This document shows, in pieces, positions 18,340 through 26,861 of a stretch of 64,000 nucleotides of DNA. The DNA lies in NCBI GenBank assembly GCA_949710005.1, contig OX453284.1, forward strand, positions 740,001 to 804,000. Direction: 5' to 3'. Under the pieces are notes generated by a model. It was not told where the DNA came from, searched no databases, and saw nothing but the letters and a program-made list of their open reading frames with translations. The DNA comes from Ricordea florida (taxonomy: Eukaryota > Cnidaria > Anthozoa > Corallimorpharia > Ricordeidae). The translations under genes were made by a program, and so were the position numbers. Position 1 is the first letter of the stretch, and every line of letters starts with the position of its first letter.

Positions 18340-19283
18340 GGTATAACCTGCAATTCTTCTCTAACAAAACCCCTACTCGGTCCATCAATTAAATAATATA
18401 AAACTGGTTGATTGGGCGAAATCACACTTCTAGAAATATAATAAACTTTGATACTCCAAATAGGATCAGTAGATCGTCTTTTTTCTCCACCTTCAAGTTC
18501 ACCAGGGGATAATAAATATCTAACTTTAACACCAGGAGGTAATCTAACCTCATCAAGACCTACAACCCTATGATATCTTTTTGGTTCAATATCAATCTCT
18601 TTCAGTTTTATAGCCTCATCAGGTTCTTTCCCAGTTATTCTAGTTGGTGTATTATTCAAAGTTTTTAGAATAGCTGGTAATCGTTTCACCCATACTCTGG
18701 ATCTTTCATCACCAATCATTTCTTGTGCATATTGATGACTAAATAATCTTTCGCCTAATATTTCGTTTGCTCTTTCTACAAATGCTTGAGCTCTATGATT
18801 TCCTGCTTCACTTCTCTGTATTTTCACATTATGATAATTCATAAGTTTGGAAACCTCACCCATAAATTCTCTTCCAGGATCAACCATTAATGTTTTAGGA
18901 TATTTCATTCTTCTAGAATATATTTTCTCAAAAGCTTTTGTTATTTCTATACTTTCTTTTGAGGTTAATGGCTCTGCATCTTTATATCTTGAAGCTACAT
19001 CAACCACAACTAATGCATATTTATAAGTTTTTCTTCCAACTCTATCATGCGGTAAAAATAATAAATCTGCTTGATGAATCTGATTTGGTTTATCCACCGT
19101 CCAGTGTGGTCTGGGTATATATTTTGGAGCAGGTAGATATATTTGCCATATTGCTTGTTTCTCTAACCACTGTTTTGCTACATTTTCACTTACTTTTGCT
19201 TTTTCTGCTAATTTAGGAATTGCGGAATAACCTTTCCAATATCCTTCAGTTGAATAATATATTTTTGCTAAGTTAGAACTCAT
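18297..19283 (-). CDS. retrovirus-like DDE integrase (328 aa)
   Basis: Same layout as the element A enzyme: HTH-like N-terminus (YYSTEGYWKGYSAIPKLAEK), YIPRPHW, an rve core with HQADLLFLP, VDPGREFMG and AFVERANE supplying the acidic residues, and the C-terminal YLLSPGELEGGEKRR and GFVREELQVIP. No retroviral HHCC zinc finger is evident. It is intact. The convergent 43-bp overlap with polymerase is the same length as in element C. It is transcribed divergently from the capsid gene. Confidence 0.9.
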   Translation of the reverse strand: MSSNLAKIYYSTEGYWKGYSAIPKLAEKAKVSENVAKQWLEKQAIWQIYLPAPKYIPRPHWTVDKPNQIHQADLLFLPHDRVGRKTYKYALVVVDVASRYKDAEPLTSKESIEITKAFEKIYSRRMKYPKTLMVDPGREFMGEVSKLMNYHNVKIQRSEAGNHRAQAFVERANEILGERLFSHQYAQEMIGDERSRVWVKRLPAILKTLNNTPTRITGKEPDEAIKLKEIDIEPKRYHRVVGLDEVRLPPGVKVRYLLSPGELEGGEKRRSTDPIWSIKVYYISRSVISPNQPVLYYLIDGPSRGFVREELQVIPYNTELPPNSVLQR

Positions 19284-19317
19284 TTAAAGATTAGCCAAAG
19301 TATCTTATAAATCAAGT
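19284..19317. promoter_or_regulatory. divergent integrase/capsid promoter gap
   Basis: A 34-bp gap between divergent ATGs contains TTTAAAGATTA next to the integrase start. The matching gap in element C carries TAATCTTTAAA. This TAAAGAT core also appears in the hairpin promoters of the downstream genes. Confidence 0.55.
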
Positions 19318-20562
19318 ATGACGTCCGAAAAAATTAATCCAAACAGAATACCTAGAGAGCCATTTGGCTTGAAAGCTGAATCAACGCTGAACCGAATTAC
19401 TCTCAATCCATCATCAGCCAGCCCGGGAGAAACACTATATATAAATATACCAAAACTTTCTGAGAATTTAGTGATTGTACCTGGAAGTGTATATTTACTA
19501 TTCGACTTAGTTGTTGAGGGTCATGCTAATAATACACTTGTGAATAATGTGGGCAGTAATCTTGTATCTAGACTTAGAGTTCTTTTTGGTGGTGAAACAT
19601 TACAGGATACTCAAAGATATGATATATTTCAAACCTATCAAGATTTATTCTTAACAGAAGAAGATAGAGAGGATAGATTAAGACAAGGTATTTCCTCTGA
19701 AAACATGAGAAAACTTAGAACAAATTCGGGAGATAAGAAAACCCAAGATGTAAAGGAAGTGGCTCTTGCTACAATACATAACACCAAATATCATATTCCA
19801 CTAAACCATCCTATTCTAAACGATCATGGAGTTTTCTACCCAAAGGCTCTGGAAAATCATCTAATATTTGAGATTACACTTGCTACAATTAATGATATCG
19901 TTGTTTATTCCGACACCACTAAAACACCATCATATTCAATCAAAAACCTTGAGTTAGAATATTCTTCAATTTCAAGCGAATACTTAGCTCGTGAAGCTCA
20001 GGCAGCTTATCAAGTTGGTAAAGGATTCTTTTATGAAAATGTAACTTTGCATAAAACTTTTACCTTTTCCATAGGCGGAGATAGTGTTATAAATCAACAT
20101 ATTAATCTACCTAGAAGATCAATGACAGGGATATTATGTTTGTTTAAATTACCAACCGCGGCAGGAGCACGTAACTCTGAGAATTTTTACAATCCTGGTA
20201 TAACCTCAATTAATATAGATGTTGATGGAGTACCAAATCGTTTATACTCTAAGGGAATGATACCATCAGATCTGTGGGATTCGGTAAAGAAAAGATTTGA
20301 AAAAGATACAGGTTCCTCCCGTCGGTCAATAAAGGAAAAGGCTTTTTATGATGATAAGTTTGCTCTGTGGGTTGATATGAGAACTCACCCGGATAATAAC
20401 ATTCATGGCGGTGGACTATCCTTAAACAACACGCAAGACGGTGTAAAACTAGAAATTAAAAGAAAACAAAGTGGATCTGGAACTATAACTTGTTATATGT
20501 TTGTTGTTGCTGATGCAATGATGGAAATAATGAATTCAGGTTTACGATCCATAAAGTACTAA
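19318..20562 (+). CDS. presumed double jelly-roll major capsid protein (414 aa)
   Basis: Intact and closely similar to the element C copy, more distantly to A. Conserved blocks: LNRITLNPSSASPGETLYI (~24), RLRVLFGGETLQDTQRYD, RQGISSENMRKLRTNSG, NDHGVFYPKAL, INQHINLPRRSMTGILCLF and TCYMFVVADAMMEIM near the end. It has no membrane span. It heads the rightward capsid-block gene series. Function is inferred from size, position beside the packaging ATPase and conservation. Confidence 0.72.
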   Translation: MTSEKINPNRIPREPFGLKAESTLNRITLNPSSASPGETLYINIPKLSENLVIVPGSVYLLFDLVVEGHANNTLVNNVGSNLVSRLRVLFGGETLQDTQRYDIFQTYQDLFLTEEDREDRLRQGISSENMRKLRTNSGDKKTQDVKEVALATIHNTKYHIPLNHPILNDHGVFYPKALENHLIFEITLATINDIVVYSDTTKTPSYSIKNLELEYSSISSEYLAREAQAAYQVGKGFFYENVTLHKTFTFSIGGDSVINQHINLPRRSMTGILCLFKLPTAAGARNSENFYNPGITSINIDVDGVPNRLYSKGMIPSDLWDSVKKRFEKDTGSSRRSIKEKAFYDDKFALWVDMRTHPDNNIHGGGLSLNNTQDGVKLEIKRKQSGSGTITCYMFVVADAMMEIMNSGLRSIKY

Positions 20563-20606
20563 ACGAATCTAACTTAAAAAACCTTTAGTTATTATACAAA
20601 AAAATT

Positions 20607-21233
20607 ATGGAAGAATTGAGAGATAAAATCCCATTTCATTGTATTATAACTGGACCAACAAATTGCGGAAAAACAAATTATATAATAGATCAACTTCGCG
20701 GTCAATTTAGAAAAGTTTTTGAATATATTGTTTAAATTTGTCCAACTTATTCTAAAAATAAAACATATCATAATTTTGCCCATGGGGATAAGAGATTCTT
20801 TGTATTATCGCCAGATGCAAGTAATGTAGATGAGATTAATGAATTGTTAACTGATTGTCAAACTTTATTCTCCGGAACAAATACACTAATAATTCTAGAT
20901 GATTGCGCTGTTTCAAATGATCTGAAGAAAAGATCGAATAAGTTTATAGATTTAGCATTTTCTGGAAGACATCATGGATTATCGGTTTGGGTTCTCACTC
21001 AACAATTAACATCGATAGCAAAACCATTCCGGGAAAATGTAGCTTGCGTTGTTTCATTTCATAACCCCTCTCAAAAAGGTATGAAGATGTTTTTTGAAGA
21101 TTATGGCGGTGATTTAGATTATGAAACTAGTAAAAAGTTTGTACAACTCCTGAAAACTGAAAAATATTCTAGACTCTGTTTTTGTTTGCGTTATCCATTT
21201 AATTGTTATTTGGAGATCCCTGAAGTGATTTAA
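20607..21233 (+). pseudogene. A32-like packaging ATPase with one internal stop
   Basis: The frame opens MEELRDKIPFHCIITGPTNC, with Walker A GPTNCGKT at residues ~17-24. A TAA stop lies at codon 43 (20733-20735), where element C encodes leucine. The rest is open to 21233 and includes LIILDDCAV (Walker B-like), SGRHHGLSVWVLTQQL and the C-terminal LCFCLRYPFNCYLEIPE. A single nucleotide change explains the stop. It lies between the capsid gene and the 187-aa gene. Confidence 0.85.
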
Positions 21234-21258
21234 AAATAATCCATTTATTAAGACAAAG

Positions 21259-21822
21259 ATGACAGAAATTGAAGATTATATTGAAGAAACAAAAGATGAT
21301 GTAAAAATCGAGGTAAAAGATAATGAACTTGAAGTAAAACAAGAATCACTAGCCATTCTCGCTACTCTTGGAACAACAAAGGAATATTTAGGGGTTGATA
21401 TGAGTCTGGGTGATGTAAAAAAATTATCAGTAAAAGATATTGAAAAATATTTTAATCGATATCAGGCGGTAATGGGAAAGAAAATTAGTGGCGGGGTGGT
21501 AGATTCATCTCTTCAATTAATTTCTAAAATTATTTCTTACATGGTTCCTGTGGATGATATTGATGCACTTTGTAAGGATTTGAAGAATGATGATTTAGTT
21601 AATCGTGAACTAACAAACATTGTAGGGTTATTAGCATTGAAAGCGGGTAGATTAGCTGCCCTTGCTAGCGGTATATTCCAGGTTGCTAAGCATGTTAAAA
21701 TAGGTAAAATACAACAAGTTACAACAGAAAAATCAGATGATTCTAAAACACAACCAGCTCCTCTGAACAAAACTGAGCAGTCTACTAAGCAAACTGTTGA
21801 AGGGTTTGATACTGTTCACTAA
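21259..21822 (+). CDS. conserved capsid-block protein (187 aa)
   Basis: Homologue of the 203-aa (A) and 175-aa (C) proteins. Acidic N-terminus, then QESLAILATLGTTKEYLGVD, LSVKDIEKYFNRYQAVMGKK and LLALKAGRLAALASGIFQVA; soluble, helical by composition. Always immediately downstream of the ATPase. No known domain recognised; an assembly or packaging partner is the contextual guess. Confidence 0.75.
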   Translation: MTEIEDYIEETKDDVKIEVKDNELEVKQESLAILATLGTTKEYLGVDMSLGDVKKLSVKDIEKYFNRYQAVMGKKISGGVVDSSLQLISKIISYMVPVDDIDALCKDLKNDDLVNRELTNIVGLLALKAGRLAALASGIFQVAKHVKIGKIQQVTTEKSDDSKTQPAPLNKTEQSTKQTVEGFDTVH

Positions 21823-21858
21823 GCATTATTTAAAGATTTATTAATGATATGTAAAATA

Positions 21859-22296
21859 ATGACAGACCAAACTGAACAAAGTGAAGTTGAGCAAATTACT
21901 AGAGAACCACCTAAAGAAGAGGTTAGTTCATCAAAGAAGAGAGAAAAAGATCCAAAAAAAGTAGCGGCTGGTAAGAAATTGGCAGAATATAATAAAAAAG
22001 CAAAAGAAGCATTAACTAGGGAGATGAAACGGGAAAAAGAAAAAGCAGCGATCAAAAATGAAGAAGAAACAGTTGAATCTAAATCATGGCTTCCGGAGTT
22101 ATCTTTTACTACTGTTTTATCCGTTGTTGGATTAGGGTTTACAGCATTTGATCTTTTTATGAGATATCGTGAAAAAGTTAGCCCTGGTTACACTGAATAT
22201 AAAAATAGGATACCCGATTTATCGCAAGTGCCAAAAATACCACAGCCTACAAAAATTCCAGTTCCACAACCTCCATCAAAAATAGGAATGGAATAA
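21859..22296 (+). CDS. single-span membrane protein with Lys-rich N-terminus (145 aa)
   Basis: The start is placed at the second ATG (MTDQTEQ), because the first (21844) lies inside the upstream TTAAAGATTT...AATGATATGTAAAATA motif that replaces the 5' gap of its homologue. A basic, coiled-coil-like stretch rich in KKE (residues ~25-70) precedes a hydrophobic span, LSFTTVLSVVGLGFTAFDLF. The tail is Pro-rich. Homologue: 51588-51983 in element C. Function unknown. Confidence 0.65.
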   Translation: MTDQTEQSEVEQITREPPKEEVSSSKKREKDPKKVAAGKKLAEYNKKAKEALTREMKREKEKAAIKNEEETVESKSWLPELSFTTVLSVVGLGFTAFDLFMRYREKVSPGYTEYKNRIPDLSQVPKIPQPTKIPVPQPPSKIGME

Positions 22297-22308
22297 GTAC
22301 TAAAGTCA

Positions 22309-22340
22309 TCTAAAGATTTCTTACTGATGAGTAAAAAATC
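22309..22340 (+). promoter_or_regulatory. hairpin promoter motif before the 72-aa gene
   Basis: TCTAAAGATTTC leads into a stem GATTTCTTACT / AGTAAAAAATC (10 of 11 pairs) with loop GATG. It ends directly against the ATG at 22341. The same motif recurs at 22997 in B and at 50796, 51546 and 51984 in C. Confidence 0.7.
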
Positions 22341-22559
22341 ATGTCAACTGAAAACAAACTTGTGAAAACTGTTACTGATTCCGCAGTCCTTATCGGATTA
22401 GGGGCTGGAGTTGGATATGTAGCTAAAAAGGTTACGAAAGAATCATTTTTGAACGATCCATCCTCAAGTATTACAAATTATGCCAAGTGGGTAGCCGTAT
22501 TGTCAGGTAGTATGTATCTAAAAACATATTTAGAGGAACAAAAGATTTTACCAAAATAA
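22341..22559 (+). CDS. small two-span membrane protein (72 aa)
   Basis: Starts MSTENKLVKTVTDSAVLIG. Hydrophobic segments lie at ~13-27 and ~50-62, separated by a basic loop. The homologue in element C (51327-51545) is nearly identical in layout. The hairpin motif immediately upstream fixes the start. Likely virion membrane or envelope-associated protein by context; family unknown. Confidence 0.7.
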   Translation: MSTENKLVKTVTDSAVLIGLGAGVGYVAKKVTKESFLNDPSSSITNYAKWVAVLSGSMYLKTYLEEQKILPK

Positions 22560-22562
22560 ATT

Positions 22563-22955
22563 ATGGCGGCATTAGCAATGATGTTGGGAGGAGCTGTATT
22601 AAATGCAACTGCCTTTGTTGGCGGTTCATATCTTGCAAAATATCTAACAGGTGATAAAACGGATACAGAAAAAATACGACACGATAAGGCATTAGAAAAA
22701 TATCAAAAAGATTACGCTGAATATCAGGAAAAAAGACAGAAATTAATTGATTGGAAAATGCAAAGAAAAGATGATAAATATCAATCATCAAAAAATATTT
22801 CAAAAACAAATGAAGCTTTTGAATTATATAGTCAAATGCGAGAACCAAAATTTTCAGATTATTATAAACCCAGTGACAACCAAAAGATGGGTGAAATGGT
22901 ATATGTAGGAGGTGGAATGTTAGCAATAGGTTATGTAGCAAGTAAATTCATATAG
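22563..22955 (+). CDS. membrane protein with N- and C-terminal hydrophobic ends (130 aa)
   Basis: Gly/Ala-rich hydrophobic segment at residues 2-26 (MMLGGAVLNATAFVGGSYLA), a long charged central region with coiled-coil character (KYQKDYAEYQEKRQ), then a second hydrophobic segment near the C-terminus (VYVGGGMLAIGYVASKF). Three bases separate it from the preceding stop. The element C homologue (140 aa) has a short extra insert before EPKFADYY. Function unknown. Confidence 0.7.
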   Translation: MAALAMMLGGAVLNATAFVGGSYLAKYLTGDKTDTEKIRHDKALEKYQKDYAEYQEKRQKLIDWKMQRKDDKYQSSKNISKTNEAFELYSQMREPKFSDYYKPSDNQKMGEMVYVGGGMLAIGYVASKFI

Positions 22956-22996
22956 TATATTTGTGTTTAGTAAATTTGCTTCGCGGCCCTAAAGGG

Positions 22997-23028
22997 TCTA
23001 AAGATTTCTTACTGTTTAGTAAAAAATC
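22997..23028 (+). promoter_or_regulatory. hairpin promoter motif before the 321-aa gene
   Basis: Same design as at 22309: TCTAAAGATTTC, stem GATTTCTTACT / AGTAAAAAATC, loop GTTT, directly adjacent to the ATG at 23029. The stem is conserved while the loop differs. Confidence 0.7.
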
Positions 23029-23994
23029 ATGGCAGAAGGAGGAGAAGAATTAGATCCAACTGAACTAAATGAAACAAAAGATGATGATAATGATGATGGT
23101 AATGATACAATTTATTTATCACCAACTAAAACCATATCTACCAATTATCAAAATCCTGATTATGAGGATGAAGAAGAAGAAACTTCATTTGGTGGTGAAA
23201 AACAACCCTTGTTAGACGCTAAGATTAAAGAAAAAGAAAAAGCTGAAGATGAAATTAAAAATGTATATCCATACCCAAAATTTAAAAGTTTTATAACATT
23301 TTTAAAAGATATAGGAAGAAAAGGAATAAAATTACCAACTATTAGTTTAGATAGATCGGGAGCAGCTGAATATACTCTTATAGATGGTGAATTTCGAAAT
23401 TTAAAAACTGGCTCTAAAAAACTTCCTGCTACATTAAAAAATGCATTGGGTAAAAGATCAGAAGATGTTGTTGAAGACATAAATAATGAAGTTACAAAGA
23501 AAAAAGAAAAACTAGATAAAAAGGTTGAGAGGTTAAAATTCCTTAAGTATAATCCGCTTAAAACACCGGAGGAAAACAACGAGATTGAAAATATAAATAG
23601 AGAAATTGTTGAGGATAATGAAGATATAGCAAACGATGAGAGAGAGATAGAAAGAATACAAAATAGAATGTCATTGCGTGATCGTGTGAAAGCTATCTTT
23701 AAAAAGTATGGTTTTACAGTCTTTGCTGTTGTGAGTGCTGTAGGTGTGGTTATTGGTGTTATAGTTTCTAATCTTTCTAAAGGTTTATCTACATTAGGTA
23801 GGGGTGTTGGTAATGGTTTGAAAACTATAGGTAAAAAACTTGGTGAAATATTACCGGGAATGGTTGGTGCAATAGTTAGCTTTATATTCAAAACAGCAGG
23901 AGAAGTTATTAGCTTTTTAGGAAAGAATGCTTGGCTTTTGATAATGGCTGTGGTTCTATATTTTGTAGAACAGTTTAAAAAGAAGAGTAAGTAG
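23029..23994 (+). CDS. large membrane protein with C-terminal hydrophobic region (321 aa)
   Basis: Acidic low-complexity N-terminus (~1-70, ending ETSFGGEKQPLL), a central region with coiled-coil character (~145-215), then a C-terminal third with three hydrophobic stretches: FTVFAVVSAVGVVIGVIVS, MVGAIVSFIF and AWLLIMAVVLYFV. Between them is a Gly/Lys-rich amphipathic helix (GRGVGNGLKTIGKKLGEILP). Homologue in C: 49836-50795. The layout recalls virion membrane-active proteins, but no family is recognised. Confidence 0.7.
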   Translation: MAEGGEELDPTELNETKDDDNDDGNDTIYLSPTKTISTNYQNPDYEDEEEETSFGGEKQPLLDAKIKEKEKAEDEIKNVYPYPKFKSFITFLKDIGRKGIKLPTISLDRSGAAEYTLIDGEFRNLKTGSKKLPATLKNALGKRSEDVVEDINNEVTKKKEKLDKKVERLKFLKYNPLKTPEENNEIENINREIVEDNEDIANDEREIERIQNRMSLRDRVKAIFKKYGFTVFAVVSAVGVVIGVIVSNLSKGLSTLGRGVGNGLKTIGKKLGEILPGMVGAIVSFIFKTAGEVISFLGKNAWLLIMAVVLYFVEQFKKKSK

Positions 23995-24013
23995 ATCTAA
24001 AAACTAAATTAAC

Positions 24014-24415
24014 ATGGATTGCCGATGTAATGATGATATAATAACTTTTTTATCAATCACAATGCTAACTACAGAAACAACAATTTATCTAGACCCAGCA
24101 TTATATAATGCAAAAGAAATACAAATTATAGATTTTTCTGGTACCAATGCTACAAATGATAATCCATTGTACTTAATGAGTGATATTATTGAACCAAAGT
24201 CTTCATATTACAATCGTATCCCAAGTGGTGGAAATGTAGAACTTCGTCCTTCACAACTACTAGCTGCTATTCCATCTAAAAAGTACCCAATTTTAAGAAT
24301 TACACAAACCAAAAATCCAGTTAACAACTTTAAATTATGGATTCTAGATAAAAATGGAACAAAGATAATTTCTAATACCGTTCGTATTCGTATCAATTTA
24401 AAGATAACATGTTGA
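24014..24415 (+). CDS. short form of a penton-like candidate (133 aa)
   Basis: Shares TxIYLDPALYNAKEIQIIDF near the start, and LYLMSDIIEP and LRPSQLLAAIPSKKYPIL later, with the 211-aa protein at 46626-47261 in element C. It lacks about 75 residues from the middle. In C the gene lies at the opposite end of the structural block, so it has moved. The N-terminal strand pattern resembles minor-capsid (penton) jelly-roll proteins of Polintons; this is a tentative inference. The start could also be Met17. Confidence 0.55.
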   Translation: MDCRCNDDIITFLSITMLTTETTIYLDPALYNAKEIQIIDFSGTNATNDNPLYLMSDIIEPKSSYYNRIPSGGNVELRPSQLLAAIPSKKYPILRITQTKNPVNNFKLWILDKNGTKIISNTVRIRINLKITC

Positions 24416-24425
24416 GTAGTAAAAA

Positions 24426-25052
24426 ATGGAAGAGTACAATAAAATTTATCCACGATTACCTAATAACGACGGGGTGGTTAATTACGCAGATGGGGTAGAT
24501 CCTAGGTTGAATTTCAGGCTACAAAAATCGAGTGAAGTATTACAAAATCTTGAGAAAGAAATAAAACATTATGAAGATGTAAGGAAAAAATATAATAGAG
24601 CAAGAGGAATATTTGCAAAAATCAGTGTTGGTGGTGGGATTATTTCAGTTATTCTATCAGCAAGCGGTTTGGGTACATCTCTTACCGGTTTTGGCGCAGC
24701 TATTGGTGTACCCTTAGGTGTAGTTGGCGGAATTTTTGGAGCTTTATCTGTTGGATTCGGGGCTGCATCAAAAAGACTTTCAAATAAAGTTAGTAAACAC
24801 GAACGAACCTCTGCAATTGCAAAATCTAAATTAAACACTATAAATGACTTGGTTTCAAAGGCTTTGAAAGATAATGTTATATCCGACCAAGAATTTTCTA
24901 TAATTTTAGCAGAGTTTGAAAAGTTTCAAAAACTGAAATTAGAAATACGACAAAAATTCAATAGAGATACAGAAAAAAACTTAAACATGTCACAAATAAG
25001 GAGACAAGTTCGTTCAGATCTATTAAAAGAACTAACCAGTCCCACACGCTGA
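24426..25052 (+). CDS. coiled-coil protein with central hydrophobic Gly-rich region (208 aa)
   Basis: The N-terminal half has EVLQNLEKEIKHYEDVRKKY (coiled-coil like). Residues ~55-115 form a long Gly/Ala/Val hydrophobic stretch resembling a hairpin membrane domain. The C-terminal half is charged and helical. Homologue in C: 49197-49793 (198 aa), very similar over the hydrophobic core. It may be membrane-remodelling or pore-like; function unknown. Confidence 0.7.
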   Translation: MEEYNKIYPRLPNNDGVVNYADGVDPRLNFRLQKSSEVLQNLEKEIKHYEDVRKKYNRARGIFAKISVGGGIISVILSASGLGTSLTGFGAAIGVPLGVVGGIFGALSVGFGAASKRLSNKVSKHERTSAIAKSKLNTINDLVSKALKDNVISDQEFSIILAEFEKFQKLKLEIRQKFNRDTEKNLNMSQIRRQVRSDLLKELTSPTR

Positions 25053-25175
25053 AAATTTCATATGAGAGAACTGATGTAGGTTGTAATTGTTTTGCAGGTA
25101 TTAGAAATGAGATTGATTAACTTTACATCTTATTCTTGATCTAAAGACCAGATTCTCTGAAACACAAAGAATAAG

Positions 25176-26813
25176 ATGTTAAACAATGAACACAACAAAG
25201 ATGGACCTGCTCTATGGGTGGATTTCAGAAATAGATACCCGAAGGCTGATATAAGTAAATTTACATTTGTGACTGATTCATATAGAGGATATATTATGTG
25301 GAAAGTTAATGGTATAACAATCATGTCTAATGATGATTCTGCGGGAAAAACAATAACAAATGATCTATCACCTAGTATTAAAAAACTTTTATGGAAAGAT
25401 TTAGGACTGAGCGAAGCGAAGAAATTGGAGGAGGTTGATGTGAATTCTTCTCTTCGAGACCGCTCTGCGCCTTTTCCAAAAAGTTTAAACATAACAAATC
25501 AATCTTATCCTATACCAGCTATTAACTTTGATGGTAATACAACTGATGTAACAAAAATGCTAACCACTCTAGATATATACGTTTCAAATACGAAGAAATT
25601 TACCGCAAAGATGAGAAACATATTTACATCTCAAGTTGTAACATTCAAATTTGGAAAACAAAGCAGAAAATGGTTGAATGGACCTGATATGAATTATTGG
25701 CCACAACAGCTTAACTTTGCAGTATGGTGTGCTACATCTGGTTGCGGGATAAGTCCTTTTGAAAGTCTAAATTATCCTAAAGTAGTTAGTAGTTTCATTA
25801 AGTTTCATATATATTTCACAATAAGACGGTTATTATATGAATTAAGTCTTCCCTTACCCGATGAACAACCTTTTATAATAAACAATAATCCATATAGTAA
25901 AGTAGCATATCAACGATTGTGCGCAGAATTTGGAGTTAGTACTTTATCTGATTTTAGATGGAAAGGTGGTAGAAACAATGGATTGGGTGATATATTTCTT
26001 GATTATGGTGCAGGATATCATGGAAAAGGTGGAGGATATCAAAATGTTCATGTTGTAAGAAATTATGATGTTGATGCAGATAAATATCCCGGTGAAGGTG
26101 GTAAATTCACTGATGAGGGAGGAAAGAAGGAAAAAGGAGATCTAATCTCATTTATTCGTAATGACGACTTTGCTAATTTCAAATATGCTTGGTTTATCCC
26201 AACAAGTGGTAATGGACTCACTAAAGCTGGACTTGGTAGATTGAATCGATCCGCAGAAGCTTTTGTTTACTGTATATTGGGAGCACAAGTCAACACTAGA
26301 AATTCGATTTATGGTAATGGTGGCGGGGCTATTGAAACACAACAAGAATTCTTATCACTATTTGAAAGTAGTGTTATTGAGAATGACATTTCTAGTTCCA
26401 TTCAAAGATACCAATTAGCTGTACAGGAATCAAAATTGCGCCTTGATCTGGCTATTGCTCCTGGGGTTTGGTTGATGCCAAGTAATATGATTATAAATAC
26501 AGAAAGTGTGGTTGGATATAATAACAAACTTATGAAAGCCAGTAATGATATGAAATTTGGGGTAAATAACACATTAAATACTGAATCAAAGTCGGTTGGA
26601 ATAAGCCATAATTTAGGTAATACAAAAGTAAAATTACCTCATTCAATAGTTGATACAAACCCAAAACCACAACCGGCTAAAAACGATAAAACTAAAACAG
26701 AAAATAATATTAAATCAACACAACATGAAACTAATCCTCAAAGTGAACATGAAGTTAGTAAATTAGCAATCATAGTTGTGGTGGGTGGATTAGCTCTGTA
26801 TTTATTTAGGTAA
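25176..26813 (+). CDS. large structural candidate with C-terminal anchor (545 aa)
   Basis: Largest gene of the block after polymerase, intact here and frameshifted in element C. Signature segments: SRKWLNGPDMNYWPQQLNF, FAVWCATSGCGIS, FIKFHIYFTIRRLLYELSLP, VAYQRLCAEFGV, LNRSAEAFVYCILGAQVNTR and IAPGVWLMPSNMIINTES. A Pro/Lys/Gln tail leads to a single C-terminal hydrophobic segment (LAIIVVVGGLALYLF). To my recollection, similar uncharacterised proteins are common in cnidarian gene sets. No catalytic motif seen. A host-interaction or virion surface role is possible but unproven. Confidence 0.75.
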   Translation: MLNNEHNKDGPALWVDFRNRYPKADISKFTFVTDSYRGYIMWKVNGITIMSNDDSAGKTITNDLSPSIKKLLWKDLGLSEAKKLEEVDVNSSLRDRSAPFPKSLNITNQSYPIPAINFDGNTTDVTKMLTTLDIYVSNTKKFTAKMRNIFTSQVVTFKFGKQSRKWLNGPDMNYWPQQLNFAVWCATSGCGISPFESLNYPKVVSSFIKFHIYFTIRRLLYELSLPLPDEQPFIINNNPYSKVAYQRLCAEFGVSTLSDFRWKGGRNNGLGDIFLDYGAGYHGKGGGYQNVHVVRNYDVDADKYPGEGGKFTDEGGKKEKGDLISFIRNDDFANFKYAWFIPTSGNGLTKAGLGRLNRSAEAFVYCILGAQVNTRNSIYGNGGGAIETQQEFLSLFESSVIENDISSSIQRYQLAVQESKLRLDLAIAPGVWLMPSNMIINTESVVGYNNKLMKASNDMKFGVNNTLNTESKSVGISHNLGNTKVKLPHSIVDTNPKPQPAKNDKTKTENNIKSTQHETNPQSEHEVSKLAIIVVVGGLALYLFR

Positions 26814-26817
26814 ATTT

Positions 26818-26847
26818 GTTATATAACCAGTAATTAGGTTATATAAC
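26818..26847. terminator. hairpin between convergent genes, element B
   Basis: GTTATATAACC and GGTTATATAAC form a perfect 11-bp stem around an 8-nt loop, four bases after the 545-aa stop codon and 14 before the convergent gene ends. The same stem lies at the equivalent convergent junction of element C (46591-46620). Bidirectional termination or RNA 3'-end formation is the likely role. Confidence 0.65.
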
Positions 26848-26861
26848 ATAATTATATACTA

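Noticed and set aside
22561-22941. 126-aa minus-strand frame
   Set aside because: Shadow of the conserved 130-aa membrane gene, which has a homologue in element C.
23160-23891. 243-aa open frame on the minus strand
   Set aside because: It is the antisense shadow of the 321-aa membrane gene; the same shadow appears opposite its element C homologue (49795-50655), so it reflects low-complexity codon use.
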